Below are positions 10,101 through 22,700 of a DNA stretch of 64,000 nt, in pieces. The notes under the pieces were generated by a model. The model was given only the letters and a program-made list of their open reading frames with translations, was not told the origin of the DNA and searched no databases. Positions within the stretch are counted from its first letter, which is position 1. Every line of letters begins with the position of its first letter. The stretch spans positions 45,153,079 to 45,217,078 of the forward strand of contig CM049309.1 in NCBI GenBank assembly GCA_026874595.1, written 5' to 3'. Origin of the DNA: Sipunculus nudus (lineage: Eukaryota; Annelida; Sipuncula; Golfingiida; Sipunculidae). The translations under genes and the position numbers were made by a program.

Positions 10101-12311
10101 TTACAACATGCAGGCAATTTACTCGTGTATGAGTTAAATGTAATAACATCAGCTCTCCACGCCTCGCTCCTCAACGTACACAGACATCTGAATAGTGAGG
10201 CCTATAGTGCTGTAGCGTAATAGCATAATGACACAAGGAAATGTCGTTCTTTGTACCTGAAAATCTTTAAGTAGATCACGCACCAGAGGAACCTTTTTCA
10301 GTTAGAATCAGGTTAAGTAGACTCACACCTCTATACAGCTTGAGTTGAAAAGAAATCGCAGTGGCTTTTATGTATCTGTCAACGTTGATAAACCTGTGAT
10401 CAGCCTGCCCGTGACACTGGAATTTCCTTCATAAGCTAGCGAAAGAAAAATCGTAGGATGCAGACTTTAAAGGTCATTCACACTTCATATTTTGACGGCA
10501 CCTTCGAGGAAGGTTCAGGTTGGTACAGGATCTTGTAGGCGCCTGTCCCATTAGGAAACTTGTATAACTTTATATACTTACTTTTTTAAGATTTTTGTTT
10601 TAACGAAGTTGTAGATTTATATTTCAGACACAACTCCAAAAGCATGTTCTCGTTATGAAGAATACTGTTAACATACGTTGTCAAGCTAACAGCTGCATGG
10701 ACGTCGCGTCTCTTTGGATTTAAATTGCGAGTTCTTTGATAGTGAATCCTACAGGGCTTGAAATATATCTAGTAGACATCACTATGAGAGCTCTGCCAGC
10801 GCCAATGCCTAATTCAACGTTCACGGAGCCCCAAATAACTTCGTCCTTGACCAATAGACCAACCTTCCACGAAATCCATCAAAATTCATTAAGAACTATA
10901 GGCCATATTTTATGGACAGACAGGCAAAATGACTTTATTTGACTGGACCTGTTCCAAAATCCGTTCAAAAACATCATGGAACCGACTAAAAAGCAACAAT
11001 TTTTATCTTTAACGAAATTTTTAAAAGTTGTGCAAATTATTCAGATGATTCGGAGATATTATGTTGATATCAAGTTCAGAAACATGTTAAACTTTGCTCA
11101 AAATTTCGTCATTCCGACATAATTTCCTTGGAATTCATCGTTAACATTTATCTTTGAGATTATGTGACAAGCAACAAATAACCACCGACCGCCTTGTCGG
11201 CAGAGGTAACGTAGTGTATTGATTTAATAATGAAACATAAGCAGTATCTGCAAACGGAATTGTGTTGACCTAAAAGTTGATTTTATTTTAATAAAATAAT
11301 ATGTTTTACGTATGCTATTAGGATGTTTGCTCTTCTAGTCAAATTGATTAAATAATATTAATGTATTAAATCATTTACATTTTTAGCGCGAAAGTGTAAC
11401 GAAAAGATCTGTTGAGGTATTTTATAACAAAAAATGATCGACTTTTACAATTAGACTTTATCCTTAATATAATTAGTTACTTAACCTTCATATTAAATAC
11501 TTTGGAAAACCACCATAATCTGTGTTAAAGAGCAAAAACTATCAAAACTAATTCAGTTACATTCTGTAATTAGTATTAACAGAAACCTTACATGAGGCGA
11601 TAACATTGTTAACAATGACAGTCATGCCAATTTGGATAATTATCATTTCTCCGAAAAAAATGTTATTTCAACATAAAATGTTAATCTTGTAGGCATTGAT
11701 AAAAAAACAGGGAATGTGACATATGTGAGCTTGAACAATGTGATTTTAATTTCCATTTGTTTTCTTGTAATAATTTCATCAGAATTCATCAGGACACAGG
11801 GACAAGAATCATATGTTTTTTTTTTGTTTCTTTCATCAAGATAAATCAAACCATAAAGAAATCTTACAAAACGGCTGTGACACGCATGATCAAACATCTA
11901 CAAAAATACGGCTAACGTTGATAAAGGTTTACAAACAGTTTGAATGATAAATACTGCGGGTGTACGGTATAAAAATACAATATATATATTCAGCCAGCGA
12001 AAGCCGATTTAAGTATAATGATCAACTCTCGAGTCAGCAGAGTTTTCCCCGTTATTTCTAAAAAAGTTTTCAAATCGTGACTGAAGAAAAGTTTAAATTT
12101 AATTTCACGAACTTTGACAAACAAAACAGAAATACAAATTCAATTTAAATGAGGACCACAGCTGGTTTGCTTGAGGTAAATTATTATTTTTATATCAAGT
12201 ACATTTTTAGCTTTTCCAGTTGCCATCATATAAGTAGTGTTATGTAGTGATGAATAGCATGAAGCGTATTGCTGTTAAAGGCTCCACTTGGAAAACAACC
12301 CATGATAACAT
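10101..12311. other. Intergenic DNA with faint repeat remnants
   Basis: At 11186-11211 an (ACC)GACCGCCTTGTCGGCAG-AGGTAAC stretch resembles the hairpin end of the repeat at 1290-1495. The rest of the segment shows no gene or repeat that I can support. Confidence 0.35.
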
Positions 12312-12601
12312 GTCAGTGGTTTTTTTAATATACTAAGCTAGGAAGTCTCAAATTTATATGTATGGAGATAAAAAACATCCACTTACGAGTAGAAAATAGA
12401 CCACCTTAACATTTGCTAGTCTAATAATTTTATCCTTCGCTGAATTAAATTAAACATGTAAGTTTTTTTTTTAAATACTTAGCTCGGAAGTCTCAAATTT
12501 ATATATATGGAGATGGAAAAAAATTCACTTACGAGTGGAAAATAGACCGCCTTAACATTTGCTAGTCTAATAATTTTATCCTTCGCTGAATTAAATTAAA
12601 C
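12312..12601 (+). repeat. 145-bp tandem duplication, two copies
   Basis: Two adjacent copies run from a T-rich start (12320 and 12463) to CCTTCGCTGAATTAAATTAA-ACA (ends 12456 and 12601). The offset is 145 bp, with a dozen or so differences. No coding potential. Confidence 0.9.
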
Positions 12602-13995
12602 AGAGTCAGCAAAATCCCAGTTTACGAAAACTAAATCCCCTTCCTGAAAGATAGCTCGAATACTTGGAATGAACTGTTTTCATACATATTTTTGGTGATA
12701 TTTAATCTAGCCGTGACAACCCGACTCAGGCAATCGGATAATTGGGCTGGTAAGCCTACTCGAGTCGTGATACCAGTAATATGGAGGATTGTATCGCAGT
12801 GGTCTTGCATCTGATTGCATTCATAATGTGGTAAACGGCCCATAATATTATGCTCAATATTATGCTGAGAATGGTGAATAAACATAAAAGTATATATGTA
12901 AGCTCGCAACCCATACCGAAACACCGTCTCCATGGACACGGGTCATTTCCTGTGCCGCCTGCAAGTTGCCTGCGTCCTGAAACCCGTGCGAGCCATGCTT
13001 GTGTTCATGTGGTCATAAATACAACAAACATGCCGAGGGGTTTACCAATGTGCTGGGTTAAAAAGGAACTTTTCTCGCTCATATTTGGTATTAATAGAAA
13101 GTACACAAAAAATTCTAACGGATGGTCTGGTTTATGTTGACTGACAGTGTACCTGTAGCCAATGAAGCGTTGTCAGAAATGACGAAAATATTTGCATCTT
13201 CATAAGGCCTTATAATGCGATCCTCAGACGTAGATGTCATGACACTCTGGCGCGCCAGTAATCTGGTCGTAATGCCAGAGGGTCAATATGACGCTATATT
13301 TAATCAAGAGAAATGTATTTTAATTAGTGCAAAAAAAAAATTACGGATTATCACACCGTTTTTTTCCGTGAGACGACATCAGCCTTGAAGTCATGTGATG
13401 CCCTCTCGGCAAGACCATGCAAATATCTGGAGTTATAGTTAGAGAGAAGTCCATATAACGTATTAGGCGAGCAACCGTATTATCCAAATATGTTATTTTA
13501 ACATAGACATATAGCTTTTGAAATTTCCTAGTATAACATTTAGACAGGGAAAATGTTTTCTTGAGAGAACACGTGATTTGATTTAAGGATTGATATGTAC
13601 ATTGTGTGCATACAAAACAACTGCAGAGAACCCATATGCTACTGGATTATGTAGTCGGAGTCTACACACCTCCGCCGGAATATTCTAATCAAACCTTTCT
13701 GTGTAGTGCTGTAGTACACAGCGTCAGGCTGGTGATTGGCAGGACAAATGCTTTCACTATTACTTGCGGTTGGGCTTCATCTATCAGATTACTCCCTATA
13801 AACTAATGCATTGTTCCCTTCGATATAACATTAACCTTAATGCGGTTGCCTCAGATCCGTTCAATACTTCATGTCTAAAATTGTCAAACAGACAAACCAA
13901 CCATTGAACCAAGGGGAAAGCATGATACCTTTTGTTTCACGGCTGAGGTATAAAGCTACAGGACGTACAACTTCCGATTAAAAAAAGGTAAAATA
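12602..13995. other. Unassigned intergenic DNA
   Basis: Overlapping open frames of 96-102 codons on both strands (12631-12939 minus, 12850-13140 plus) lack motifs. A CTGGCGCGCCAG palindrome at about 13248-13259 is the only visible structure. Confidence 0.35.

Positions 13996-14058
<63 letters not shown>
13996..14058. repeat. (GT)n(GA)n microsatellite
   Basis: About six GT units pass directly into about 25 GA units. Confidence 0.95.
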
Positions 14059-14062
<4 letters not shown>

Positions 14063-15154
14063 AGTTTAATTTGACTGCAACCATTTTATTTCCAAAACAG
14101 TACAAGTGGCTATTTTTGATTTAGTATAGAAGTTAAACGACTCTCGGCTTTCAAGTGAAAAGACCTTGCAGAAAGATCCATCACTTGTTGTATAAAAAAC
14201 CTGAGGTATAAGTGCTGTGGCAGAGACTGACACTGCCGCCTTTATCTGTAAAGGCGAACAATGAAATGTCGTTTGTAAATAGAAGGCAATAGGCTAGTCT
14301 TTTCAGGAAGAAGCCACCTTAATATGGATCAAGTAGGAGAACTCTGACATCTATCTTCAATCCTCTTCGCAAAATACCCAGTTTTAGGGTTTTGTATTAG
14401 CAACACTTGACTCTCTCAGAGGGATGTCTTTTGATGTCAGGTGTTGATTTACAGGTGTACGGCAGCTTATGATGTTTCCCTTACTTCATTCTTCTCTGTT
14501 CCAAAGACTCAAACAGATTTATTATTAATCTCCCATCCCTTTGTCCTGTGACCAAGATGTTGTTTCTTCCTGCCGGTTTCCCTTCAACACCTTTGTAATG
14601 TAATCTCCTATGGTATTTTCATTGATATTTTGATATTTATATGACTTACTTTTATAGTTCTTTTGATGGCGAGATCATCGTGTTTCCTTTGATAACTAAA
14701 TAAAATGCTGTATATTATCAAAACACTCGTTTGATATAAATGTAATCTATATATACTGATGTGTCTTTTTTTTAAATAAAAACAACTTTTCACTGCATGA
14801 CATTGGAAGTGTAATTTATTTGTAATTTATTGTAATAACGCAATCTGGTAATGTTATTATATTGTTCAAATATGATTTGTTTGATGGATTTTTTTTTAAG
14901 AATCTTCTTAAATGTATTTATGCAATTTGAATTCACCAATTACCATTTTACCTCGATATATAGCGATGTCATGTTTTAATACATATTTTGGCTTCATGCA
15001 ACAAGTCATTCTTTCTGATTTTGGGAAAAAAAACTTCTTACTTTACATAAAACATCCCTTTGTTAATTTTTCAAAATTGAGATTATTTATAGAAATATTA
15101 ACACACTGGAAACTGACAAACCAGGAATGACATTCCCGCTCGAGGACTAACATT
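14059..15154. other. AT-rich DNA, nothing recognised
   Basis: No open frame above 72 codons, no repeat seen. Confidence 0.45.
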
Positions 15155-15325
15155 TTTAGCTCAGCTGACTGATAGTCATCTGAGCTTATCGATCAAACTT
15201 AGTCCGTCGTCCGTCCGTCCGTCCGCATGGCTGTTAACAGGGCCCTAATCGTAACCACTGGACCTAGAAACTTCTAACTAAAAACTCCTAGAGGTCCTTA
15301 AAAATCTCTTTTGAAATCTGAAATA

Positions 15326-15340
15326 AGGTCACTGTGACCT
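15326..15340. promoter_or_regulatory. Perfect oestrogen-response-element palindrome
   Basis: AGGTCACTGTGACCT is a perfect inverted repeat of AGGTCA with a 3-base spacer. This is the 15-base consensus that binds oestrogen-receptor-type nuclear receptors. The match is seen directly; use as a receptor site here is inference. Confidence 0.6.
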
Positions 15341-15631
15341 ATATCCTCTGAGCAAAGGGGCTCGTAAGTACCCCATAGAATAATTAAAAAATTGATACAA
15401 AAGCTCCAATATCTGAATGACTAATGCATTGATTGCCATGATTCTTTCCATATATATTAATTAAATATATAGGGTTTCACAATTTTCTGAAGACTGGTGG
15501 CACCTCCTGTATTTTTTTTCTAATTTTTAGCATTTTTTTAGATCTTCAGATGAAGCATTTCATCCATTAAAGGGCATAATTCGTAACCTTTAGACCTAGA
15601 AACTTCTAACTGTGCATCCAGGGAGTTCCTG

Positions 15632-15645
15632 CCCCCCCCCCCCCC
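15632..15645. repeat. Poly-C tract
   Basis: Fourteen consecutive C inside the dispersed repeat. Confidence 0.95.
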
Positions 15646-15659
15646 GGAAACCTGAAATT

Positions 15660-15674
15660 AGGTCATAGTGACCT
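15660..15674. promoter_or_regulatory. Perfect oestrogen-response-element palindrome
   Basis: AGGTCATAGTGACCT, an exact AGGTCA-N3-TGACCT inverted repeat. Confidence 0.6.
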
Positions 15675-15789
15675 ATATTTTGCATGATCTTACATGATCT
15701 TGAGCACCCAGTCATTCAGACGGGCCACAAAGTGTATCCACTAGGCCTAGATTCTTACATGGGTAAATCTGCATGAAAACCTACAATAA

Positions 15790-15802
15790 GGTCATGTTGA
15801 CC
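15790..15802. promoter_or_regulatory. Perfect 13-base oestrogen-response-element core
   Basis: GGTCATGTTGACC matches GGTCA-N3-TGACC exactly. Related imperfect sites follow at 15946-15958 (one mismatch) and 16019-16031 (two mismatches). Confidence 0.55.
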
Positions 15803-16283
15803 AATATTTTGTTATATATGAGCCAAAAACATGATATTACGCACCCTGAAAGTCAGATGGGCACAAGTTATATCTGCTTACACTAGAAAGTTCTTATGTA
15901 ATATTCAAGGAAGTCTTAGACAATTTCCATGGAAACCTAAACTTAGGTCATGGAGACCTATATTTAGCGTGCTACCGGCCAAAACATCTTGGGCAATCTC
16001 CATGGAAACCTGAAATTAGTTCATGGTTACCTATATTTCTGGCAAAAAAACATTTTAAGCTGCGTGACAGTCAGACCGGCATGATCAATTTTAGCTCAGC
16101 GCACTGCATTCCATAAGGCTAAATTTATGGGAATGGCTGGACATTTATCATGAAACTTTTTCTTCTTGTTGAAGCAACAGTTGAATGGGGATACAACCCA
16201 CAAAATTTGGCATTCAGATAAAAAAATTCCTTTTGTGAATATCTTTCTCGTCAGGTGAGCGTCATGACCCATGGGTCACTTGT

Positions 16284-16557
16284 TATACTAGATGCACCAA
16301 TGGAAAATCCACGGTTCTATATGATAAATAGTTTTGTAATTGGCTTGTAGGGCTTGAATGTCACATATTTTATCCTGTGCTTTTGTTCATGATATAAAGA
16401 TCACCTTTACTAGGTTTCTTAAGGAAACCCCTATAGCAAAGAATGGCAAATTATGCTATTCAAAAAATCAAACAAAAAGGTAGACGTGAGTCATATATAG
16501 GGTATACGAATTTTGCGTGAAAATGTTTTTTTTCTTCCTGTAAACAACATAGGCACG
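16284..16557. other. Linker between two repeats
   Basis: A short palindrome TTTCTTAAGGAAA (16417-16429) is the only visible structure. Confidence 0.35.
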
Positions 16558-17139
16558 ACATCATTATTGTCGGACTGATGAAGATATAATATTCTTGTAT
16601 AAGCCATCTATACTGTGACATAAAATGTATTATATGACTCTACTGAAAAGGGAAAGTTAATAAAGATATTTTCTAATAATTGAAGCTTAAAGGCGACATC
16701 ATTATTGTCGGACTGATGAAGAAATAATATTCATGTATAAGCCATCTATACTGTGACATAATATGTATTATATGACTCTACTGAAAAGGAAAAGTAAATA
16801 AAGATATTTTCTATTAATTGAAGCTTAAAGGACATCACGAAAAACGAAATTTTTAGTTGTCATTGATTGAAGTCTTGGGTAAGATATCAACCACATATGT
16901 CATTGATGGCTTTTGCACATCATTATTGCCGGACTGATGAAGATATAATATTTATGTATAAGCAATCTATACTGTGAAATAATATGTATTATATGACTCT
17001 ACTGAAAAGGGAAAGTTTATAAAGATATTTTCTATTAATTGAAGCTTAAAGGACATCACGAAAAACGAAATTTTTAGTTGTCATTGATGGAAGTCTTGGG
17101 TAAGATAACAACCACATATGTCATTGGAGGCTTTTGCAG
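16558..17139 (+). repeat. Tandem array of 138- and 221-bp units, three copies
   Basis: A 138-bp core starting ACATCATTATTG(T/C)CGGACTG occurs at 16558, 16696 and 16917. Copies two and three carry an extra 83-bp module (GGACATCACGAAAAACGAAA ... GGCTTTTGC) that copy one lacks, so the spacing is 138 and then 221 bp. Copies are above 90% identical by eye, suggesting recent expansion. Each core contains CTGATGAAG and a GAAA, but these do not fit a hammerhead ribozyme fold (see rejected items). Confidence 0.9.
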
Positions 17140-18435
17140 ACGCCTACAGTATTAAATGCTTGTCCTGAGCTTTGATGAGTGTCATCAGGTTGATCGAAAA
17201 CTGATGATGCTCACGCATTAGTCCGTGACAAAGAATTTACTCTAGCCATGGTTCGTTTCTTAAGTAAAAATTAAAGCGAAAAACGGAATATCCAGATTTT
17301 CAGAAAATTTGCAGAGGGTTATCGTAAAACAGTTTCAACAATCCATTGAATTTTAGAGGTTATCAGCATAATTTATTATTTTCTTACACACCATTATGAC
17401 AAAAAAGAATTCGTTTGTTCCAATATAGAAGAAGCCAGTTCGTTTGCAGTTATTCTTCCACTCGCCAGGGGTACCAGGTCACCGAAGCGTGACACTGTTC
17501 ATGCATGAAAAGTGTACACTTGAACACAGGACTGATAAGGAGATCCTGGTGGAGGGTACACAATCTTGTTTGTTAATATAATTCCTTTCGGTTAAAGATG
17601 TACTGATAATTTATATTTTCAAGTCCCTTGTGATTGCGGAACCTTGTGTGTGCAACATCCCCCCCCCCCCACCAACCAAACCATGTTTAAGTTGAAGGGC
17701 TATGGACAACCTTTTTTCAAACAACCCATAAATTGGATGCACCATTAAACCCATGGTGATATTGGAAAGACATCAGTGAATTTATATAAATCAACGTTCC
17801 TGTAAACCCCAAAAAAATCAAACGGTGGTCGTGTAACTGGACGTTATGTAAACCCAACTGAGAAGCCCTCGCATTAAAAGCGGAGTCGTGGTCATTGTTT
17901 GGAATTAAAAAGCTTTACTTCCTGTTGAGGGAAGTATTGGGATTAATGGGCATTAGAGGGACCGGTGACCGTAAATTGCACAATACGCTATGTGGCATGT
18001 GAGCCCGAAATGCAGGAAAATCCGAAAGGCGCCTGCTGAAAAAAATGACAGGCACGGAGGACCTTAAAGCATAAAAGAAATAGAGGCATCTATTTTGGAA
18101 TATTAAAATGATTTATGATGTAGCTTAATAGGGCTAAATACCTGAAGGATAACAAGATGTACTTTGCATCAAATATGAGTAGTCGTATACACGTGTTTTG
18201 CAGTTAGCTACTCTATCAGTATTGTACAGTCACATACGACCGATAAAAGTGATTATTTAAAAACATTTAATTTTACTTGACACTGTTTTCCATTTAAGCT
18301 TCTGTGGGATACTGCTTGTGTAATAAGCACACTAATAATAATGTATTCACCTTTTAATTAGATACACATTATTCCCTCCAGCTCAGTCTGTACCGTTCCA
18401 TCCACTGAATCACATTTGAATATTTCAGTTTTTCA
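17140..18435. other. Intergenic DNA with one strong hairpin
   Basis: A 12-bp stem with two G-T wobbles and a 12-base loop occurs at 17177-17212 (GAGTGTCATCAG / CTGATGATGCTC). There is a 12-base poly-C run at 17659-17670. No gene signal. Confidence 0.4.
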
Positions 18436-18553
18436 CTTTTGACAAAAACTAAATTCTGATAAACGGTATTTTTTCTTTTTATTTTTTTATCATTTTTCGA
18501 CAAAATCTTAACTCTGATAAGAGGTATTTTAGCTTTTTATTTTTATGTCATTA
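18436..18553 (+). repeat. Tandem duplication of about 60 bp, two copies
   Basis: TTTTGACAAAAACTAAATTC-TGATAAACGGTATTTTTTC is followed by TTTTCGACAAAATCTTAACTC-TGATAAGAGGTATTTTAGC. Both copies end in CTTTTTATTTTT-TCA. Confidence 0.7.
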
Positions 18554-19340
18554 TTTCCCGAACAATGCCTCATTGTGTCGAGACGTTCTTCCGCCTACCG
18601 CATAAAATTGCATGGAACAATTTGCCAAAACACCTTTGACAGTATTTGTCAGACTTTTTGTTTGAATTTCTACTTTATGTCAAACCAGGGAAGGGCTTTC
18701 ACACACAATCTGTAGACCAAAGAGTAAGATTTATCTCTCCTTGTTTGCACACCAAGCAGTACAAATCAGGTGTTACATTCTACAAAAAAGCCCCAGTGTA
18801 AGTCATGGTAAAAGAACTGTTGAATTTACATGTTAAAGAGACAGTCAGTGTAGTATTTTGTGGCAAGTAGTCCTGTTTTGAACATTTTACATTTAGTTTT
18901 AGGCCATTATTACAATACGTAACTCAGATTTATGGAGGGATTATTTTGTGGATGTAGAAGCGCGTGATATATCATGCCTTCACAGGTGCTTTGCCGATCC
19001 AATCATTCTGGAGATATATTAATCATTTTAACAACTGGATCCACGTTCCAGGTCCTTCAAGATTAATTTAAGCTGCGCCCAGACGATTTAGATACAGATA
19101 CATTGCCACACATTAGTAATATACGACCTGAAAGGACAACTTTATAGCCCTGTATATTCTGAGAAGCTTAAGCCACGGTTTGACAGTAACTTGGCATGCC
19201 TGGTTAACCCTTCAGGTGCCGTCCTTCAGTAAGATTATCCGGAATGGAACGCATCAAGAACATAAATTTTATTATTTAAATTAGGATCATGGTACAGTAT
19301 TTGGCACTGCGTATTGTTGGTTATGGTATGAGTAGGTGAG
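18554..19340. other. Unassigned DNA
   Basis: No open frame above 60 codons, no repeat seen. Confidence 0.45.
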
Positions 19341-19349
19341 TATATATAT

Positions 19350-19387
<38 letters not shown>

Positions 19388-19388
19388 T
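19341..19388. repeat. (TA)n microsatellite
   Basis: About 24 TA units with one AA interruption near 19363. Confidence 0.95.
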
Positions 19389-19707
19389 ATTTTTTACGAA
19401 AAATGGTCAGTAACATATTAACACGTGTTTTCATGCTATCCCAAACGTCAGATGTGATTGATATACTTATGTAATTATGCGTTGACCCACCCTGCTAATC
19501 GAGCACTACTGGATGTAACCGACCTTTATTATGTACCAGCTCCTTGCATCCCGCTAACAGAGTACTAATGGAGTTAACAGATTACATCTGAAGATTGCTA
19601 TAGCATAAAACGCAAATGTGTAACTGACCGTTTTCGTCATAAATACTATATTCTACCTTTAAGCATCTCGCCAATAGAGCTCTATAGGATGCAAGCTTAG
19701 AGTATTA

Positions 19708-19710
<3 letters not shown>

Positions 19711-19750
<40 letters not shown>

Positions 19751-19766
19751 TATATATATATATATA
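19711..19766. repeat. (TA)n microsatellite
   Basis: About 27 TA units with an AATATTA interruption near 19744. Confidence 0.95.
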
Positions 19767-22700
19767 ATTTATTAGAGTCGCATTTTTATATAAAACAAAA
19801 GACCTTTTAAGATATTTTTAATAAATAGAGTTTATCCTCAGTCGTGTAGACTGTCCCCAAAAGAACTTGTGTTGCCGATTACTCATTAATTTATCGTCCC
19901 TTCTATGTTTGTGTTAACCAAGCTAGTCCCTTTTGTCAAAATACCACAACCTCAGTGTCTTAACGTGTATTGTAGGTGTCAACAATTTGAAAATTAATGC
20001 TTTAAACGGTTAAAAATGTTCACAGTACAAGTAACTTTGGTTTCTGTGTCTAGAGCTTAACGTTTAAATTTTTTAAAAATATTAACCTTTATAATTTATT
20101 AATTTAAAGTGAATGATGGTTATAGGTAAGGTCGCTTGTGTTTTCCTACTGTGCAATATACCTGTACATTATATACAACTCCGCTCACATATAAATAATA
20201 CATATAGGTAATCGTACGTAATCTAAAAACTCATTCCGTATGTATTAAAGTTGTATCAAAGGAAACTGGTTGGGTGTACCTTCATAATTCAAGAGCGCTA
20301 GCAAACTCTTCTGTGTGTATTTACATAAATGATAAGAGGTAGCTAAATGTCACCTTCATAAATATTCAGAAAGATGTTTAACAAACATTAAACGGCATGA
20401 AATATTAAAGCCCACGAAGATGTAGGATTGACAGCGGAAAAAGGAAACGCACATAAATTATCCCGTATGTTACATCAGCAATTTCAAATTCTCAGACGCA
20501 TGCTCTAGACCGCGCACCTGGTCTATGCCAGCACTTCCTTTATACCCCATCCTTCGTAGCAAATGACCCTTTTTATTCCGTGGCAATTTCTATAGAAAGC
20601 TCATCATGAACCCATTCTCATAATGTTTGCGAGGGATTCTCGAGTCACGAATTTTTGTACCCCAGTGACCTGAGGATAGCACAGTCATGATTGCATTCAC
20701 GTGTCTTAAAACAGCGATATGTAAGGACCAGACAAAGGACGTTACATAATTGATATTATACAATGCCACCTGCCGTGCGTTTCCAATTTTACAATCTATT
20801 CAAATACTAATGTAATCTAAAACTGAACATCCCAGAACAAATTAGAGTTTAGAGTGCGCTTTCTAATCAGAATATCAAAGGATCTGTAATAACAATCAGA
20901 TTACATATCGAATGTTCAAAACATTATGAACCATCATTTTATAGTATTATTGTATCTCCTTTCATCTAGTTACTTTTGTGGTGTTTTTTTGTGTGACGTT
21001 TTTACTAGAATTTTGTGTAATTGTTTTATTTACTTTTCAATCTATAGCCCAAGGCAAAATTTATTATTGTTTTAATGAAGTTAAACCGGTCAAATTTAAG
21101 ACAGATGGTACATTATTATAGTAATCATGTGGCTGCTAATTAGCAGATAAATCAGAATTCGTTTATAACCTTATGAAAACTTATTCTAACCATAAATTGT
21201 GACAGAAACTGAAGACTCCACCGTTTTCCATTGAGTTCCTACAAAGAGTCCATTTCTTTCATATCACCACTTCTCCAGGAGTGTATTCGTTCATCCTCTT
21301 CCGTGTGTGTAATTGTACTATATAACTTGTGCAATCATGACGGAAGCTTATAAAATGTTCAGGACACTCCGGGAATCGGCCAGTTAAGAATCTATTTTGG
21401 TGTGGATCCGGCACATGATCCAAATTTGGGATTGTTATTAAAGAGTATTCACCAATGTACGGTCACTTATACACTAATAAACCTTAACGTATGGGGAGAA
21501 TTAGTAAATGCAAAAACGGTTGTGGAAGCGTCCAACGATAGGGACCCCCACATGGCAAAGGCTTGAATTTCTTAGACTGCAGATTTCTAGTCTGGAAATA
21601 TATTCCTAGGTTTTTCTAATTCCTGGAAATATTGTAATGTAATCATGATTTTTCGTTATATATTCATTAACCTGTCTAGGATAGAGAGACACTTTTTATC
21701 TGCTGTACTGTTTCATGTGATTCTTCATCGAGAAAAATAGTTCTTTTAACCATATGCTTACTACAAAAGGAAGAAACAAGCCAAATTGCTAGTCGAGGAC
21801 CTGTCGAGGCACTGTGCTTTATTATAACGGGGCTACAATTACCCCTCAAATCTGCCATCTGCATTCAATTTATTATCTGGCGACACGTCATGTTCAGCGA
21901 TTTTTTGGTTGTAATTATTATATCTAGAGCGAATCCATTATTGAATCTATCCGGGTTTATTTCCAATACTTTCCGATAACATGATTTTTTTTAATCTGAG
22001 TCACATACATGTCATACCAATAATGATTGCATCCCTGTTTCACACATCATACGTGCACTGTCACCTAAGCAAGAATGCTTACCTGATATTTTGTATAGCC
22101 AAACTTCCACTCACTTAGCCTTTCAATTAGTTCCACCACCTCTCTATAGGTATAGATATTTGTTTTTGCCGTTGTTTTTCTGCTTCTATATACTATTCTC
22201 CCACTGTTTTATCCGATTTCATTGATTTTTACCCAGGATGTACCATACAACAGTCCAATAAATTTGACTCCGTTTCAGTGAGCTTGACCTATTTTTTAAG
22301 GCAGCGGTCATAGGTCTCAAACAGTGTGTTGTTTTCAGATTTTCCTTTACCGACTGTTTTCTAATGTATAAGAGGCACAGCAAAATGGATAAAATGCCAT
22401 TATAAATCTAGTTCATAACATTTCCATGGCAAAATGTTTTGATTCACTCATGCGGAAGGTTATGAGATGAGTGACTCAGCAACTTTTAAAAACTGGACAA
22501 TCAAATTTAACTTATGTTTTACAGAAAGTCATTACTAAAATATTACACAGACAATTGTGTAAATGAAAAGGATAAGGTTACATTGAAGGTTAAGAGTAAA
22601 AATGTAGATGATTATTTCTTTTTAAATACTGAAGATATCAAGTTTATACAGTGTTTATCAATTAACAAGGATACCTCAACTTTATATACTAAATGCATTT

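Larger units (their letters stand above)
15155..16283 (+). mobile_element. 1.1-kb dispersed repeat with internal AGGTCA palindromes
   Basis: The left end begins TTTAGCTCAGCTGACTGA followed by a (GTCC)n run at about 15205-15226. The right end is AGGTGAGCG-TCATGACCCATGGGTCACTTGT. An inverted copy of the family lies at 55341-56640, with the same two ends and shared interior motifs (TAGAAACTTCTAA, GGTGGC...CCTG). Inside, a block AAACCTGAAATTAGGTCA-N3-TGACCTATATTT recurs five times with divergence (15318, 15651, 15779, 15938, 16008), so the element is partly built of degenerate tandem units. No open frame longer than 60 codons. The ends are not inverted repeats and no target duplication was found, so I leave the class open. 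Confidence 0.7.

Noticed and set aside
9689-10174. 161-codon cysteine-rich repeat protein on the minus strand
   Set aside because: It is the in-frame reading of a 24-bp minisatellite; overlapping frames on both strands are equally open and no gene structure surrounds it.
16570-16660. Hammerhead ribozyme (CTGATGA ... GAAA) in the tandem units
   Set aside because: CTGATGAAG and a GAAA occur and ATATAATA/TATTATAT could pair, but seven unpaired bases lie between that stem and GAAA, and only three bases separate the upstream GTC from CTGATGA, so stem I cannot form.
17171-17230. Hammerhead-like TTGATGAG..CGAAAAC and CTGATGATG..CGTGACAAAG
   Set aside because: Core residues deviate and stem II does not pair; only an ordinary 12-bp hairpin is supported.
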